From Xanthobacteraceae bacterium (lineage in GTDB: Bacteria > Pseudomonadota > Alphaproteobacteria > Rhizobiales > Xanthobacteraceae): 64,000 nt of DNA. The stretch covers positions 62,001 to 126,000 of the forward strand of contig JARLIY010000132.1 in NCBI GenBank assembly GCA_031291475.1, in the 5' to 3' direction. How positions within the stretch are numbered: the first letter of the stretch is position 1; every line of letters begins with the position of its first letter. Below, one piece after another: positions 45,527-56,099 of this stretch. Below the pieces are notes generated by a model. It was given only the letters and a program-made list of their open reading frames with translations, was not told the origin of the DNA and ran no database searches. A program made the translations under genes and the position numbers.

Positions 45527-45961
45527 TCAAGCCAAAGCTTTGCGGATATGTTCGAGCACGCGCTGATGGAATTCCGGCGGTTTCGTCCGGAATGGAACTT
45601 CGAAACGCGATGTGGCGCTTTCGCTGAGCATGAGATTGTAGGGCGCGCCTTTGGTGTCGCCGGAGATGCGGAAATCGGTGCGGTAGCAGACGATCGGCTT
45701 GCCCTTGGCATAGGCATAGCCGCATTCCCAAGCGGTGCCGCTGTCGGGATCGGGGCCGTCCATGCAGGCGACCACCATATCGGCGCGGTCGAGCGCTTCG
45801 ACGTCCATATCGAAAATCGCCTTCGCGTTGTTATTGCGCGACTCGTGCTCTTGCGGCAGCCAGACCTCGAAGCCCTCGCTTTCGAGAAATCGCGCGAGCG
45901 CGGCGTTGAAGCTCTGCTCGGCAATCGTAAACAACGGACCGGCCAGATAAAGTTTCGTCAT
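45527..45961 (-). CDS. nucleoside 2-deoxyribosyltransferase family protein
   Basis: A 144-residue protein with the family start MTKLYLAGPLFTIAEQSFN, the FEVWLPQEHESR strand, DMDVEALDRADMVVACMDGPDPDSGTAWECGYAYAKGKPIV (Asp and Glu of the active site) and YRTDFRISGD. Members swap bases of deoxynucleosides or hydrolyse nucleotides. ATG 45961 fits the family; an upstream in-frame start at 46003 lies in the REP-like repeat. Confidence 0.85.
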   Translation of the reverse strand: MTKLYLAGPLFTIAEQSFNAALARFLESEGFEVWLPQEHESRNNNAKAIFDMDVEALDRADMVVACMDGPDPDSGTAWECGYAYAKGKPIVCYRTDFRISGDTKGAPYNLMLSESATSRFEVPFRTKPPEFHQRVLEHIRKALA

Positions 45962-45988
45962 GATCGTCTCCGCAGTGTCTCTCTCCTC

Positions 45989-46108
45989 GTCACCACCGGG
46001 CATAGCCGTTCGAAGAACGGCGTCGCTTCGCTCGCCTGCGACCCGGTGGTCTATACTGAAGTGCGACCTTCAGCATGGATTGCAGGATCAAGTCCGGCAA
46101 TAACGAGC
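45989..46108. repeat. REP-like palindromic element
   Basis: Contains CACCGGGCATAGCCGTTCGAAGAACGG..GCGACCCGGTGG and then AGGATCAAGTCCGGC, closely related to the elements at 6226-6391 and 53887-54003. Confidence 0.7.
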
Positions 46109-46112
46109 GAAG

Positions 46113-46235
46113 TGTAGCCCGGGTTGAGCCAACGGGTCCGGCCCGAAGTGGCCGGCCCGATGACAAGCTCAGCGAAATCCGGGCTACGGCCTCACGAATG
46201 GTCCCCGGATTTCGCTGCCGCTCAATCCGGGCTAC
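46113..46235. repeat. tandem GTAGCCCGG..GAAATCCGGGCTAC repeat pieces
   Basis: Two overlapping stem-type repeats of the form GTAGCCCGGGTTGAGC..GAAATCCGGGCTACG are seen, related to pieces at 9189-9240 and 9725-9765. They lie just upstream of the TfoX-like gene. Confidence 0.6.
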
Positions 46236-46257
46236 GTTTGCTGCAAAAGGTGCCCGC

Positions 46258-46665
46258 TTGGACCCCGAATTCATCCGCGAGCTGTTCGCGCCATTTGGCC
46301 CGGTATCGGTCAAACGCATGTTCGGCGGCGCCGGCATCTGGTCGGAAGGCTTGATGTTCGGGCTCGTTTTCGACGGCGCGATCTTCCTCAAGGTCGACGA
46401 GACCAGCATCCCGGATTTCGAGCGCGAAGGCAGCCGGCCGTTCGTTTATACCCGCGCCAAAAGTCGCGGCCGTGTCGGCCGCGCCTCGCTGTCCTACTGG
46501 CGGTTGCCCGAGCGGCTTTATGACGATCCCGATGAGCTTGCGCGTTGGGCCGCCCGCGCCTTCTCCATAGCGGAGCGCAGGAAATTCGCGCCACGCAAGC
46601 GGAGCAAAAAAAGCGGGGTCACCCTCACAAAAAGCTCTGCGGGTCGACGTCGATGTCGAGCTTGA
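46258..46665 (+). CDS. TfoX/Sxy N-terminal domain protein
   Basis: A 135-residue single TfoX N-terminal domain: FIRELFAPFGPVSVKRMFGGAGIWSEGLMFGLVFDGAIFLKVDE, FEREGSRPFVY, then SYWRLPERLYDDPDELARWAARAF. In gammaproteobacteria the family acts in competence regulation; the short form in alphaproteobacteria has no known role. TTG 46258 was chosen since AAAGG lies eight bases before and the upstream in-frame sequence is repeat. It overlaps the convergent priA end by 41 bases. Confidence 0.8.
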   Translation: MDPEFIRELFAPFGPVSVKRMFGGAGIWSEGLMFGLVFDGAIFLKVDETSIPDFEREGSRPFVYTRAKSRGRVGRASLSYWRLPERLYDDPDELARWAARAFSIAERRKFAPRKRSKKSGVTLTKSSAGRRRCRA

Positions 46666-48799
46666 GCGAACCCTTCGGTTTCGGTGCCGCGGCAAGCCAG
46701 TCGCGCAAATAGGCCGAGAGATCGAAAGCGCGCGGCGCCTTGACCAACAAGCGTAAACGATGGCGGCCGCGCACCAGCGACAAAGGCGCATCGGCGGGAC
46801 CGAGCACGCGCACGCCGTCGTCGGCTGGCGCCGCCCGCGCCAACGCCCGCGCGAACGATTGCGTGTCGTGCTTGTCTTCCCCTGAAATCACCAGGCTCGC
46901 GAGCCTGCCGAACGGCGGATAACCGGCCTGCTCGCGCGCGACGATCTCCGCGCTGTAGAACGCTTCCCGGTCCTGCGCGATCAAGGCGCGCATCACCGGA
47001 TGCTCGGGCTGGTGCGTCTGCAAATAACCGTGGCCGATGCCGGCATCGCGGCCGGCGCGGCCGACCACCTGATGCAGCAGCTGGAAGGTGCGCTCGGCGG
47101 CGCGCGGGTCGCCGTTATTGAGGCCGAGATCGGCATCGACGATGCCGACGAGGTTGAGCTTGGGGAAATGGTGCCCCTTGGCCACAAGCTGCGTGCCGAT
47201 GACGATATCGAAGCGGCCGGCAGCGACATCGTCGAGCTCGGCGCGCAGGCGATCGACCGTGACGACGAGATCGGAGGACAGCACCAGCACGCGCGCCTGC
47301 GGAAACAATTCGCGCACTTCTTCCTCCAGGCGCTCGACGCCCGGGCCGATGGCGGCGAAGGAATTCATCGCCTGACAGTTCGGACAAGCGGCCGGATGCG
47401 GCATGGCGAAGCCGCAATGGTGGCAGACGAGCTGGCGGCGGAAGCGGTGATCGACCAGCCAGGCGTCGCAGTTCGGGCAGGAGAAGCGGAAGCCGCAGGC
47501 GCGGCACAAGGTCAGCGGCGCGTAGCCGCGGCGGTTGAGGAAGAACAGCGCCTGCTCGCCGCGTTCGAGCGCCGTCTGCACCGCGCCGGCAAGCGACGGC
47601 GCGATGAAACGGCCGGGCGGCGGGCGCTCGCGGCGCAGATCGATCGCCTCGACCGACGGCATGCTTTGCCCGCCGAAGCGCTCGGGCAGATGCAGGCGCT
47701 TGTAGCGACCACGCCGCGCATTGACCTCGGTTTCGAGCGAGGGCGTCGCCGACGACAGCACGACCGGAATGTGGGCGACATGGCCGCGCACCACCGCCAT
47801 GTCGCGGGCGTGATAGCGCACGCCGTCTTCCTGTTTGTAGGCCTGGTCGTGCTCTTCATCGACCACGATCAGTCCGAGATCGGCATAGGGCAGGAACAAC
47901 GCTGAGCGCGCGCCGACCACGACCGAAACTTCGCCGTCGGCAACGGCCCGCCAGGTGCGCGCGCGCTTTCTTGGCGAGAGTTCCGAATGCCACTCCGCCG
48001 GCCGCACGCCGAAGCGCGCGGCAAAGCGGTCGAGGAATTGGGCGGTGAGCGCGATCTCCGGCATCAGGATCAGGCTTTGCCGCCCGCGGCGAATCGTGTC
48101 CGCCACGGCCTCGAAATACACCTCCGTCTTGCCCGAGCCGGTGACGCCGTCGAGCAACGTCACCGCATAACCGCCCTTGGCAACGGTCGCTTTCAGCTCG
48201 GCGGCGGCGGCGCTCTGGTCGGGCGTGAAATCCGTGATCGCGAAATCGGGATCGGGCTTTTCCGCGACCGGCTCCGGCGGCAATACGAGGGTCTCCAGTG
48301 TGCCTTCGTCGATCAGGCCCTCGATCACGCCTAAGCTGACGCCGGCTTCGCGCGCCGCGTCGCTTTTGCCGCGCACCATGCCGTCGGCCATCAGGCGCAG
48401 TACGCGCTCGCGCGCCGTGGTCATCCGCGCCGGCGCCGCCCCGGCAAGCCGCACGCCGACGCGCTCGCGCGCATCGCCCAGATGCTCGCCCATGCGCAGG
48501 CACATGCGCAACACCATGCCGCGGGAGGAGAGCGTATAGTTGGCGACCCAGTCGACGAAGGCGCGCAGCTCGTCCTTGAGCGGCGGCAGTTCGAGTTTTT
48601 CCTCGACGTCCTTGAGCCGGTTGTCGAGCCGGGGGTTGGGCTTGACGTTCTCCGCCCATACCACGCCGGTCGCCTCGCGGGCGCCGAGCGGCACGCCGAC
48701 GATGTCGCCCGGCGCCAGCTCCAGCGCCTCGGGCACCCGGTAGGAATAGGCCCGGTCGAGCGCGACCGGGACGAGGACATCGACCACGCGTTTGGCCAT
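46625..48799 (-). CDS. priA: primosomal protein N' (replication restart helicase)
   Basis: PriA loads the replisome at stalled forks. The 724-residue protein has the 3' DNA-binding domain at the N-terminus (MAKRVVDVLVPVALDRAYSY), Walker A GVTGSGKTEVYFEAV, the DEEH box in VVDEEHDQAYKQEDGVRYHARD, and zinc-binding cysteines in CRACGFRFSCPNC and CHHCGFAMPHPAACPNC. The helicase C-terminal motifs IGTQLVAKGHHFPKLNLVGIVDADLGL and QVVGRAGRD follow. All are intact. Confidence 0.95.
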   Translation of the reverse strand: MAKRVVDVLVPVALDRAYSYRVPEALELAPGDIVGVPLGAREATGVVWAENVKPNPRLDNRLKDVEEKLELPPLKDELRAFVDWVANYTLSSRGMVLRMCLRMGEHLGDARERVGVRLAGAAPARMTTARERVLRLMADGMVRGKSDAAREAGVSLGVIEGLIDEGTLETLVLPPEPVAEKPDPDFAITDFTPDQSAAAAELKATVAKGGYAVTLLDGVTGSGKTEVYFEAVADTIRRGRQSLILMPEIALTAQFLDRFAARFGVRPAEWHSELSPRKRARTWRAVADGEVSVVVGARSALFLPYADLGLIVVDEEHDQAYKQEDGVRYHARDMAVVRGHVAHIPVVLSSATPSLETEVNARRGRYKRLHLPERFGGQSMPSVEAIDLRRERPPPGRFIAPSLAGAVQTALERGEQALFFLNRRGYAPLTLCRACGFRFSCPNCDAWLVDHRFRRQLVCHHCGFAMPHPAACPNCQAMNSFAAIGPGVERLEEEVRELFPQARVLVLSSDLVVTVDRLRAELDDVAAGRFDIVIGTQLVAKGHHFPKLNLVGIVDADLGLNNGDPRAAERTFQLLHQVVGRAGRDAGIGHGYLQTHQPEHPVMRALIAQDREAFYSAEIVAREQAGYPPFGRLASLVISGEDKHDTQSFARALARAAPADDGVRVLGPADAPLSLVRGRHRLRLLVKAPRAFDLSAYLRDWLAAAPKPKGSLKLDIDVDPQSFL

Positions 48800-48875
48800 G
48801 ACCGCAACTTTGGGCCGATTCCGCCCAGTTTAGGAAGGATAAAGAGGCGCCGCGTTAAAGGTCCCGGGAGGCGAA

Positions 48876-48912
48876 CCCCTCCCACCCCCCCACAAGGGGG
48901 AGGGGAAAATGG
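48876..48912. repeat. C/G palindrome between priA and xerC
   Basis: CCCCTCCC..CCCCCC-ACAA-GGGGGAGGGGAA forms a strong stem. It is similar in kind to the element translated inside leuS at 14197-14243. It lies in the divergent promoter region of priA and xerC. Confidence 0.6.
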
Positions 48913-48959
48913 TAGGTGTGTCGCAAAGTTGAGAATCATCTCCTCAAACGCTGATCTGG

Positions 48960-49907
48960 ATGTCTGAAGAGAAACACCCGCCCGATTATGTCGCCCCGAA
49001 AGTCGCGGCCGAGCTGGAAAGCTGGCTCGCGCATCTCGGCGACGAGCGGCATTTTTCGCCGAAGACGATCGAAGCCTACCGGCGCGACGTGCTCCAGTTC
49101 CTCGCTTTCCTCGCCGGCCATTTCGGCGGCGCGGTCTCGCTTAGGGAGCTTGCCGCGTTGACGCCCGCGGATGTGCGCGCCTTCATGGCGGCGCGGCGCG
49201 CGCAGGGTATCGGCAGCCGCTCGCTGATGCGCATGCTCGCTGGCATACGCGGCTTCGCGCGGTTTCTCGAACGGAGCGGCAAGGGCAAGGTCGGCGCGCT
49301 CGCCGCAGTGCGGGCGCCGAAGCTCGGCAAGACGCTGCCGCGGCCGCTGCCGGTGGCCGCCGCCACGCGCTTTGCTGAACCGGAGCTTGCCGCCGGCGAC
49401 CGGCGCGCGCCTTGGGTCCACGCGCGCGATGCAGCCGTGCTGGCATTGCTCTACGGCTCGGGTCTGCGCATTTCCGAAGCGCTCGGGCTAAAGCGCGGCG
49501 ATTTCGGCGACGGCGACGCCATGACGGTTATGGGGAAAGGCCGCAAGCAACGCATGGTGCCGGTGCTGCCACAGGTGCATAAACTCGTCGGCGATTATCT
49601 CGCGCTTTGCCCGCACGATCTGCTCGCGGACGGGCCGCTGTTCGTCGGCTTAAAGGGCGGCCCCTTGTCCGCGCGCGTCATCCAGCTGGCGATGGCGCGG
49701 CTGCGCGGGGCGCTCGGGCTACCGGACACGGCCACGCCGCATGCGTTGCGCCACTCCTTCGCCACGCATCTGTTGGCGCGCGGTGGCGATTTGCGCGCGA
49801 TCCAGGAACTCCTCGGCCACGCTTCGCTGGCGACGACGCAGATCTACACCGAAGTCGATGCCGAGCGGCTGATCGAGGCCTATCGCAGCGCCCATCCGCG
49901 CGCTTAA
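48960..49907 (+). CDS. xerC: tyrosine recombinase XerC
   Basis: XerC with XerD resolves chromosome dimers at dif. The 315-residue protein has an N-terminal core-binding domain (LESWLAHLGDERHFSPKTIEAYRRDVLQFL). The catalytic Arg is in YGSGLRISEALGLKRGD, the Lys in VMGKGRKQRMVP, then HALRHSFATHLLARGGDLRAIQELLGHASLATTQIYTEV with His, Arg, His and the nucleophilic Tyr. All catalytic residues are present. It is divergent from priA. Confidence 0.93.
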   Translation: MSEEKHPPDYVAPKVAAELESWLAHLGDERHFSPKTIEAYRRDVLQFLAFLAGHFGGAVSLRELAALTPADVRAFMAARRAQGIGSRSLMRMLAGIRGFARFLERSGKGKVGALAAVRAPKLGKTLPRPLPVAAATRFAEPELAAGDRRAPWVHARDAAVLALLYGSGLRISEALGLKRGDFGDGDAMTVMGKGRKQRMVPVLPQVHKLVGDYLALCPHDLLADGPLFVGLKGGPLSARVIQLAMARLRGALGLPDTATPHALRHSFATHLLARGGDLRAIQELLGHASLATTQIYTEVDAERLIEAYRSAHPRA

Positions 49908-49968
49908 GAAGGATTTATGCTATCCACAGGTTTCCGCTCATTCCCACGGTTTATGAGGGCGAAAAATC

Positions 49969-50562
49969 ATGTCGGACGCGCACGAAGAAATGGAGCAGGC
50001 CGAGACCGCGAAAGAAGTTTCGCGCGAGAACAGAAAGATCGCGCTGGTAATCGCCATCCTGGCGCTGTTTCTGTCCTTCTCCGAGACGCTCGGCAAAGGC
50101 GCGCAGACCGAAGCGATCAGCGCCGACGTCGAGTCGGCGAATTTGTGGGCGTTCTTCCAGGCGAAGAGCATCCGCGCGACGGTCGTGCGCGTCGCCGCCG
50201 AGGCGCTCAAGCTCGAGGCAACGGCGGCGGCCGACCCGGCGGTGAAGGACGCGATGGACAAGCAGATCGCCGCCTGGGAGACGACCGCCGCGCGCTACGA
50301 TTCCGAGCCGGAGACGCATGAAGGCCGCAAGGAGCTGGCCGATCGCGCCAAGGAGGAGCAGGACGAACGCGACTTGTCGCTGGCGAAGTATCACCACTAC
50401 GAGCTCGCATCGGCGGCGTTTCAGATCGGCATCGTGCTCGCTTCGGCGGCGGTGATCACCGGCATGATCCTGCTCGCCTGGTGCGCGGGCTTGCTCGGCG
50501 TCCTCGGGCTGGGCGTCCTTTCGCTTGGCCTGTTCGCGCCACACCTCATCCATCTGCCGTAG
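49969..50562 (+). CDS. DUF4337 family membrane protein
   Basis: A 197-residue protein with one N-terminal membrane segment (IALVIAILALFLSFSETLG), a long helical charged middle and two C-terminal segments (FQIGIVLASAAVITGMILLAW, GLLGVLGLGVLSLGLFA). This is the DUF4337 layout, including the NLWAFFQAKSIR motif. The function is unknown. A GGCGAAAAATC sequence precedes ATG 49969. Confidence 0.82.
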   Translation: MSDAHEEMEQAETAKEVSRENRKIALVIAILALFLSFSETLGKGAQTEAISADVESANLWAFFQAKSIRATVVRVAAEALKLEATAAADPAVKDAMDKQIAAWETTAARYDSEPETHEGRKELADRAKEEQDERDLSLAKYHHYELASAAFQIGIVLASAAVITGMILLAWCAGLLGVLGLGVLSLGLFAPHLIHLP

Positions 50563-50576
50563 GACCGGCAGCAGCG

Positions 50577-50789
50577 ATGAACTCACGCGGCAAGATTTCA
50601 CGCGGTAAGGCGGAAAGAAAGGCGGCGCGCAATGCGCGGCTGTCGGCGGCCTTGCGCGAAAACCTCAAGCGCCGCAAGGCGCAGGCACGCGGCCGCGCCG
50701 AGCAAAAGAGCGAGGACGAGACCGCGCCGGCAAATACCGCCGCCGAAACGCAAACTCCCGACTTTCGCCGCAATCGGGGCCGCGATTAG
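50577..50789 (+). CDS. small basic protein upstream of murA
   Basis: A 70-residue protein (MNSRGKISRGKAERKAARNA) with a strongly basic helical first half (RLSAALRENLKRRKAQARGRAEQ) and an acidic/Thr-rich tail. It lies 39 bases before murA and 14 bases after the DUF4337 gene, likely in the same transcript. The function is unknown; nucleic-acid binding is possible from charge. Confidence 0.6.
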   Translation: MNSRGKISRGKAERKAARNARLSAALRENLKRRKAQARGRAEQKSEDETAPANTAAETQTPDFRRNRGRD

Positions 50790-50828
50790 ACACGGAAGGT
50801 CCCGAACGGGGCTTGGGGGAAATCGATA

Positions 50829-52118
<1,290 letters not shown>

Positions 52119-52443
52119 GCAAGATCGAGCCACGCTGCCGTCATGGCCGGGCTCGTCCCGGCCATCCACGTCTTGGCGGTACTCGCGTCCTAAAGATGTG
52201 GATGCCCGGCTCAAGGCCGGGCATGACGAGGTAAGAGAAAATGAAACGGCCCCGCCGGCGTATGGAGCGCGGGATTACGCCGTGCGGGGACGTTCACGAC
52301 AGTCCAACGCGTACCTTGCGGCGGAGACATTACGGGGCGAGTGTTGCGCAGGTGCTAACGGCCCGGTACGTAGAAATACCGCATGGCAAGGCTTATCTCT
52401 GAGCCAAGGAAAAAGACCACCAAAGGAAACGCCGGAGTCTCGT
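52119..52443. other. intergenic region murA-tldD with REP-like pair
   Basis: It contains two palindromes, ATGGCCGGG-CTCGT-CCCGGCCAT and ATGCCCGGC-TCAAG-GCCGGGCAT, between 52140 and 52230. The rest up to tldD shows no gene; a GGAG site (52433-52436) serves tldD. The REP pair could end the murA transcript. Confidence 0.6.
52140..52230. repeat. REP-like palindromic pair
   Basis: The arms GGCCGGG/CCCGGCC and GCCCGGC/GCCGGGC, with loops CTCGT and TCAAG, belong to the family of elements seen also at 6358-6391, 45989-46108 and 53887-54003. Confidence 0.75.
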
Positions 52444-53877
52444 ATGGCCTCTGCCCCCGCCGCCGCCCCCATCTCGCTGATCGATCGCGCCGGCCTCGAC
52501 CGGCCGCGCCTTGCCAAGATCATCTCCCGCGGCCTCGAGGGCGCCGACGACGGTGAATTGTTCCTCGAATATCGCCAGGCCGAAATGCTCGTCTTCGACA
52601 ACGGCCGGTTGAAGCAGGCGGCCTACGACACCTCGCAAGGATTCGGACTACGCGCGGTGAAAGACGACGCCGTCGGCTACGCGCATGCTTCCGACGTATC
52701 GGAAGCGGCGATCGCGCGTGCCGCCGATACCGTGCGCGCGGTCAGGGGCGGGTATTCCGGCCACTATGCCGGCGCGCCGCCGCGCACCAACGCCAAGCTC
52801 TACGGCGAGGAAAGCCCGCTCGGCAGCCCGGCTTTCGAGGCCAAGGTGCGTTTGCTCGAAGCCATCGACGCCTATGCGCGCGCCAGGGATCCGCGGGTGC
52901 GGCAGGTTTCCGTCAGCCTCGGCGCCACCTGGCAGATGGCGGAGATCGTCCGCGCCAATGGCGAGACCTATCGCGACGTGCGCCCGCTGGTGCGCGTCAA
53001 TGTCTCGGTCGTGGTCGGCGACGGCGACCGGCAGGAAACCGGCAGCGCCGGTTACGGCGGCCGCGAAGACTACGAGCGCTTCATCGTCACCGACACCTGG
53101 CACAATGCCGTCGATGGCGCGGTGCGCCAGGCGCTCACCAATCTCGAAGCGGCGCCGGCGCCGGCCGGCGAGATGAACGTCGTGCTCGGCCCGGGCTGGC
53201 CCGGTGTCATGCTGCACGAGGCGGTCGGCCACGGGCTCGAAGGCGACTTCAACCGCAAGAAGACCTCGGCGTTCGCCGGGCTGATGGGGCAGCGCGTCGC
53301 CGCCAAGGGCATCACCGTCGTCGACGACGGCACCATCGCGCTGCGCCGCGGCTCGCTCTCGATCGACGACGAAGGCACGCCGACCAACCGCACGGTGCTG
53401 ATCGAAGACGGCATCCTTGTCGGCTACATGCAGGATCGCCAGAACGCCCGGCTGATGGGCATGAAACCGACCGGCAACGGGCGGCGCGAGAGTTTCGCCC
53501 ACGTGCCGATGCCGCGCATGACCAACACCTACATGCTCGCTGGAACCCGCGAGCCCGAGGAGATCATGGCGTCGGTGAAGAATGGCATCTACGCTGTGCA
53601 TTTCGGCGGCGGGCAGGTCGACATCACGTCGGGCAAATACGTGTTCGAATGCACCGAGGCTTATCTGATTGAAAACGGCAAACGCGGCGCGCCGATCAAG
53701 GGCGCCATGCTCATCGGCAACGGGCCGACCGACCTCAGCCGCATCTCCATGGTCGGCAACGACCTCAAGCTCGACGACGGCATCGGCACCTGCGGCAAGA
53801 ACGGCCAGGGCGTGCCGGTCGGCGTCGGCCAGCCGACTTTGCGCATCGACGGAATTACCGTCGGCGGCACGGGGTAA
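52444..53877 (+). CDS. tldD: metalloprotease TldD
   Basis: TldD with TldE (PmbA) degrades unfolded peptides and matures certain toxins or antibiotics such as microcin B17. The 477-residue protein has the metalloprotease motif HEAVGHGLEGDFNRKKTSAFAG, then VVDDGTIALRRGSLSIDDEGTPTNRTVLIEDG and GKNGQGVPVGVGQPTLRI, typical of TldD. CGGAGTC precedes ATG 52444 (MASAPAAAPISLID); the frame is open upstream but that part is not family-like. tldE is not in the window. Confidence 0.94.
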   Translation: MASAPAAAPISLIDRAGLDRPRLAKIISRGLEGADDGELFLEYRQAEMLVFDNGRLKQAAYDTSQGFGLRAVKDDAVGYAHASDVSEAAIARAADTVRAVRGGYSGHYAGAPPRTNAKLYGEESPLGSPAFEAKVRLLEAIDAYARARDPRVRQVSVSLGATWQMAEIVRANGETYRDVRPLVRVNVSVVVGDGDRQETGSAGYGGREDYERFIVTDTWHNAVDGAVRQALTNLEAAPAPAGEMNVVLGPGWPGVMLHEAVGHGLEGDFNRKKTSAFAGLMGQRVAAKGITVVDDGTIALRRGSLSIDDEGTPTNRTVLIEDGILVGYMQDRQNARLMGMKPTGNGRRESFAHVPMPRMTNTYMLAGTREPEEIMASVKNGIYAVHFGGGQVDITSGKYVFECTEAYLIENGKRGAPIKGAMLIGNGPTDLSRISMVGNDLKLDDGIGTCGKNGQGVPVGVGQPTLRIDGITVGGTG

Positions 53878-53886
53878 CCTCTCGGC

Positions 53887-54003
53887 GTCATTACCGGGCT
53901 TGACCCGGTGATCCATATTCACTCGACGGGATTTAAGTTGGATTGCCGGGACATAGGCGAGCGAAGCGACGCCGTTCTTCGAACGGCTATGCCCGGCAAT
54001 GAC
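53887..54003. repeat. REP-like palindromic element
   Basis: ATTACCGGGCTTGACCCGGTGAT is followed by ATTGCCGGGACATAGGCGAGCG..CGCCGTTCTTCGAACGGCTATGCCCGGCAAT. The second half is a reverse-oriented relative of the elements at 6226 and 45989. It fills the tldD-PAN convergent gap. Confidence 0.75.
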
Positions 54004-54016
54004 CAGTCGAGGTGGA

Positions 54017-54568
54017 TTAGCGCACCACGCCGGAAATACAACATGGCTTGCGGTGCGGCGGCTTCATCGCGTCCTTGAGGTAGCAGCGTGGCGCGGCGGT
54101 GCCGTAGCCGGGGCGGCGATAGGTCCACGCCCGGCAACGGGATTCGGCCTGGCAGGCGGCGGCGCAGGAATTGCCGCGCGGGTCGGCGGCGGTTTCGAAG
54201 GACCGGTAGTCGCCGCCCACCCGGTCCATGGAAAATTCGAGTTCGCCCGGACGCGGCTCGACGACGCCGGCGCCGCGCACGCCCGACACGCAGCAACTCG
54301 ACCTGACCGCCGGCGCCACCACGCGCTTGAGCCAGCACATGGCGGGCTCCCCCGAGGCGGACGGATAGGCAAAGCTCCAGGACCGGCAGCCTTTGTCGCG
54401 CTCGCAGCGCGCCGCACACACGGCCGGGTCGCCGCCCGGCACCGGGGCGCTGGCATAGTCGCCGCCCGGACGATCGTAGCCGGATTGCGCCAAGGCCGGA
54501 TGGCTGCCCGTTACAATCCCGACCGCCGCGAAAACGAGGGCGGCAAAGCCCATGGTCGATGCGCGCAT
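54017..54568 (-). CDS. secreted PAN/apple domain protein
   Basis: A 183-residue protein with a signal peptide (MGFAALVFAAVGIVTGSHPALA) and two Cys-rich PAN/apple modules. The first is GGDPAVCAARCERDKGCRSWSFAYPSASGEPAMCWLK; the second is NSCAAACQAESRCRAWTYRRPGYGTAAPRCYLK. Each ends in a CC pair (SSCCVSGV, KPCCISGV). PAN modules bind proteins or carbohydrates; the product is probably periplasmic. The start at ATG 54568 (MRASTMG) gives a normal signal peptide; the frame is open to 54691. Confidence 0.8.
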   Translation of the reverse strand: MRASTMGFAALVFAAVGIVTGSHPALAQSGYDRPGGDYASAPVPGGDPAVCAARCERDKGCRSWSFAYPSASGEPAMCWLKRVVAPAVRSSCCVSGVRGAGVVEPRPGELEFSMDRVGGDYRSFETAADPRGNSCAAACQAESRCRAWTYRRPGYGTAAPRCYLKDAMKPPHRKPCCISGVVR

Positions 54569-54734
54569 GCGCAAGCCTCGCGTGCTTCGCGATCCGCCCC
54601 CGACGCACAGAAGACCGCCCTTCCCGGCGGAATACCACCAGAATCTTGCGCGCATTGCCTCATGGCCGCCGGTGTCGTACCAGCGCGACACCGCCAGGGT
54701 TCGCCGATGCCTGCCAGCCTATGCTCGCCATCCC

Positions 54735-56099
54735 ATGCCTGCCTTGACGCGTAACATTGCGCCGATCGCTTCCCAACTCGCCGCCATGCTGGTGCTCCTG
54801 CTGCCGGCGATTTGGAACCGGTTTCCGCTCCTGGAATACGACACCGGCGGCTACCTCGCGCGCTGGTTCGAAGGCACGCTCGTCCCTAGCCGCTCGACCA
54901 CGTACGGCCTGTTTCTCGCCCCCGGATCGCCGTTCGATTTCTGGCCGGTCGTCATTCTGCAAGCCGCCGCCGCGGTCTGGATCGTCGGCGTGATGCTCAA
55001 GATTTACCGGCTCGATTTTCGTCCGGCCGGATTATTGGCAATCGTCTCTCTGCTTTCGGCGACAACGGCGCTGCCGTTTCTCGCCAGCGAACTCCTGACC
55101 GACATTTTCGCGGGCCTTGCGTTGCTCGCGCTGCATGCGCTGGTCTGGCACGGCGAGCGCATCGAGCCGCGCCGGTGCGCCGCTTTGGTGGTGTTCATCG
55201 CCTTTGCCGCGTCGACCCACAGCGCCACCTATGCGGTGCTACTCGTGCTTGGCGTCGCGGCGCTTCTCTGCTGGCTTTTCAAGCGCCCGCTCCTGCCCGG
55301 CGCGGCGGTCGCCCATGCCGCCATCGCCATGCTCCTTGGCGCGATGATGCTGCTCGCCGGAAATTACATCGTCGCCAGACAGATCGCCTGGACGCCGGGC
55401 GGCTATGGCATCGCGTTCGGCCGCATGCTGCAGGACGGCATCGTCACGCGCTATCTCCACGACCATTGTCCGGATCCGCGGCTCAAGCTCTGCCCCTACC
55501 GCAGCGAACTGCCGCAAGACGCCGACGACTTCCTGTGGGGCGGCAACGTGTTCGACCGACTCGGACGCTTCGACGGGCTCGGCGATGAAATGCGCACCAT
55601 CGTCCTCGAAAGCCTGCGCGACTATCCGGCGCCGCAGCTCAAGGCTGCGCTGATCGCGACGGCAAGGCAGCTCGTCGCCGTCGGCACCGGCGAGGGAATC
55701 GTCACGACGATCTGGCACACTTACGGCATGATCGAGGAGCATGTGCCCGCGGCTGTGCCGGCCATGCACGCGGCGCGCCAGCAGAACGGCGGGATCGGCT
55801 TTACGGCGATCAACGCCATCCATGTGCCCGTGGCGCTGGCGGCCATGGCGTTGCTGCCCCTGCTGATCGGCCTCGGATTATGGAGCGCCGATTTCGCCGA
55901 TCTCGGCGCTCTCGCCGCCAGCATCATAGTGGGGCTTCTCGCCAACGCGGCCTTCTGCGGGGTGATCTCCAATCCGCACGACCGCTACGGCTCGCGCATG
56001 GTCTGGATCGCGGCTTTCGCCGTGGCGCTCGCGGCCTGGCGCGCCTTCGCGCTGGCGCGGATGCGAACCGCTCGCTCAACCGCGAAAGTGCTTGGATAA
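54735..56099 (+). CDS. polytopic membrane protein, unknown function
   Basis: A protein of about 454 residues with ten or more hydrophobic segments (SQLAAMLVLLLPAIW, LLAIVSLLSATTALPFLAS, MLLGAMMLLAGNY). Loops have YDTGGYLARWFEGTLVPSRSTTYGLFL and a Cys-rich extracytoplasmic part (YLHDHCPDPRLKLCPYRSELPQDADDFLWGG). The pattern recalls lipid-linked sugar transferase-like membrane proteins, without decisive motifs. ATG 54735 (MPALTRNIAPI) is the likely start because the upstream extension is arginine-rich and overlaps the divergent gene. The end overlaps dcd by 24 bases. Confidence 0.7.
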   Translation: MPALTRNIAPIASQLAAMLVLLLPAIWNRFPLLEYDTGGYLARWFEGTLVPSRSTTYGLFLAPGSPFDFWPVVILQAAAAVWIVGVMLKIYRLDFRPAGLLAIVSLLSATTALPFLASELLTDIFAGLALLALHALVWHGERIEPRRCAALVVFIAFAASTHSATYAVLLVLGVAALLCWLFKRPLLPGAAVAHAAIAMLLGAMMLLAGNYIVARQIAWTPGGYGIAFGRMLQDGIVTRYLHDHCPDPRLKLCPYRSELPQDADDFLWGGNVFDRLGRFDGLGDEMRTIVLESLRDYPAPQLKAALIATARQLVAVGTGEGIVTTIWHTYGMIEEHVPAAVPAMHAARQQNGGIGFTAINAIHVPVALAAMALLPLLIGLGLWSADFADLGALAASIIVGLLANAAFCGVISNPHDRYGSRMVWIAAFAVALAAWRAFALARMRTARSTAKVLG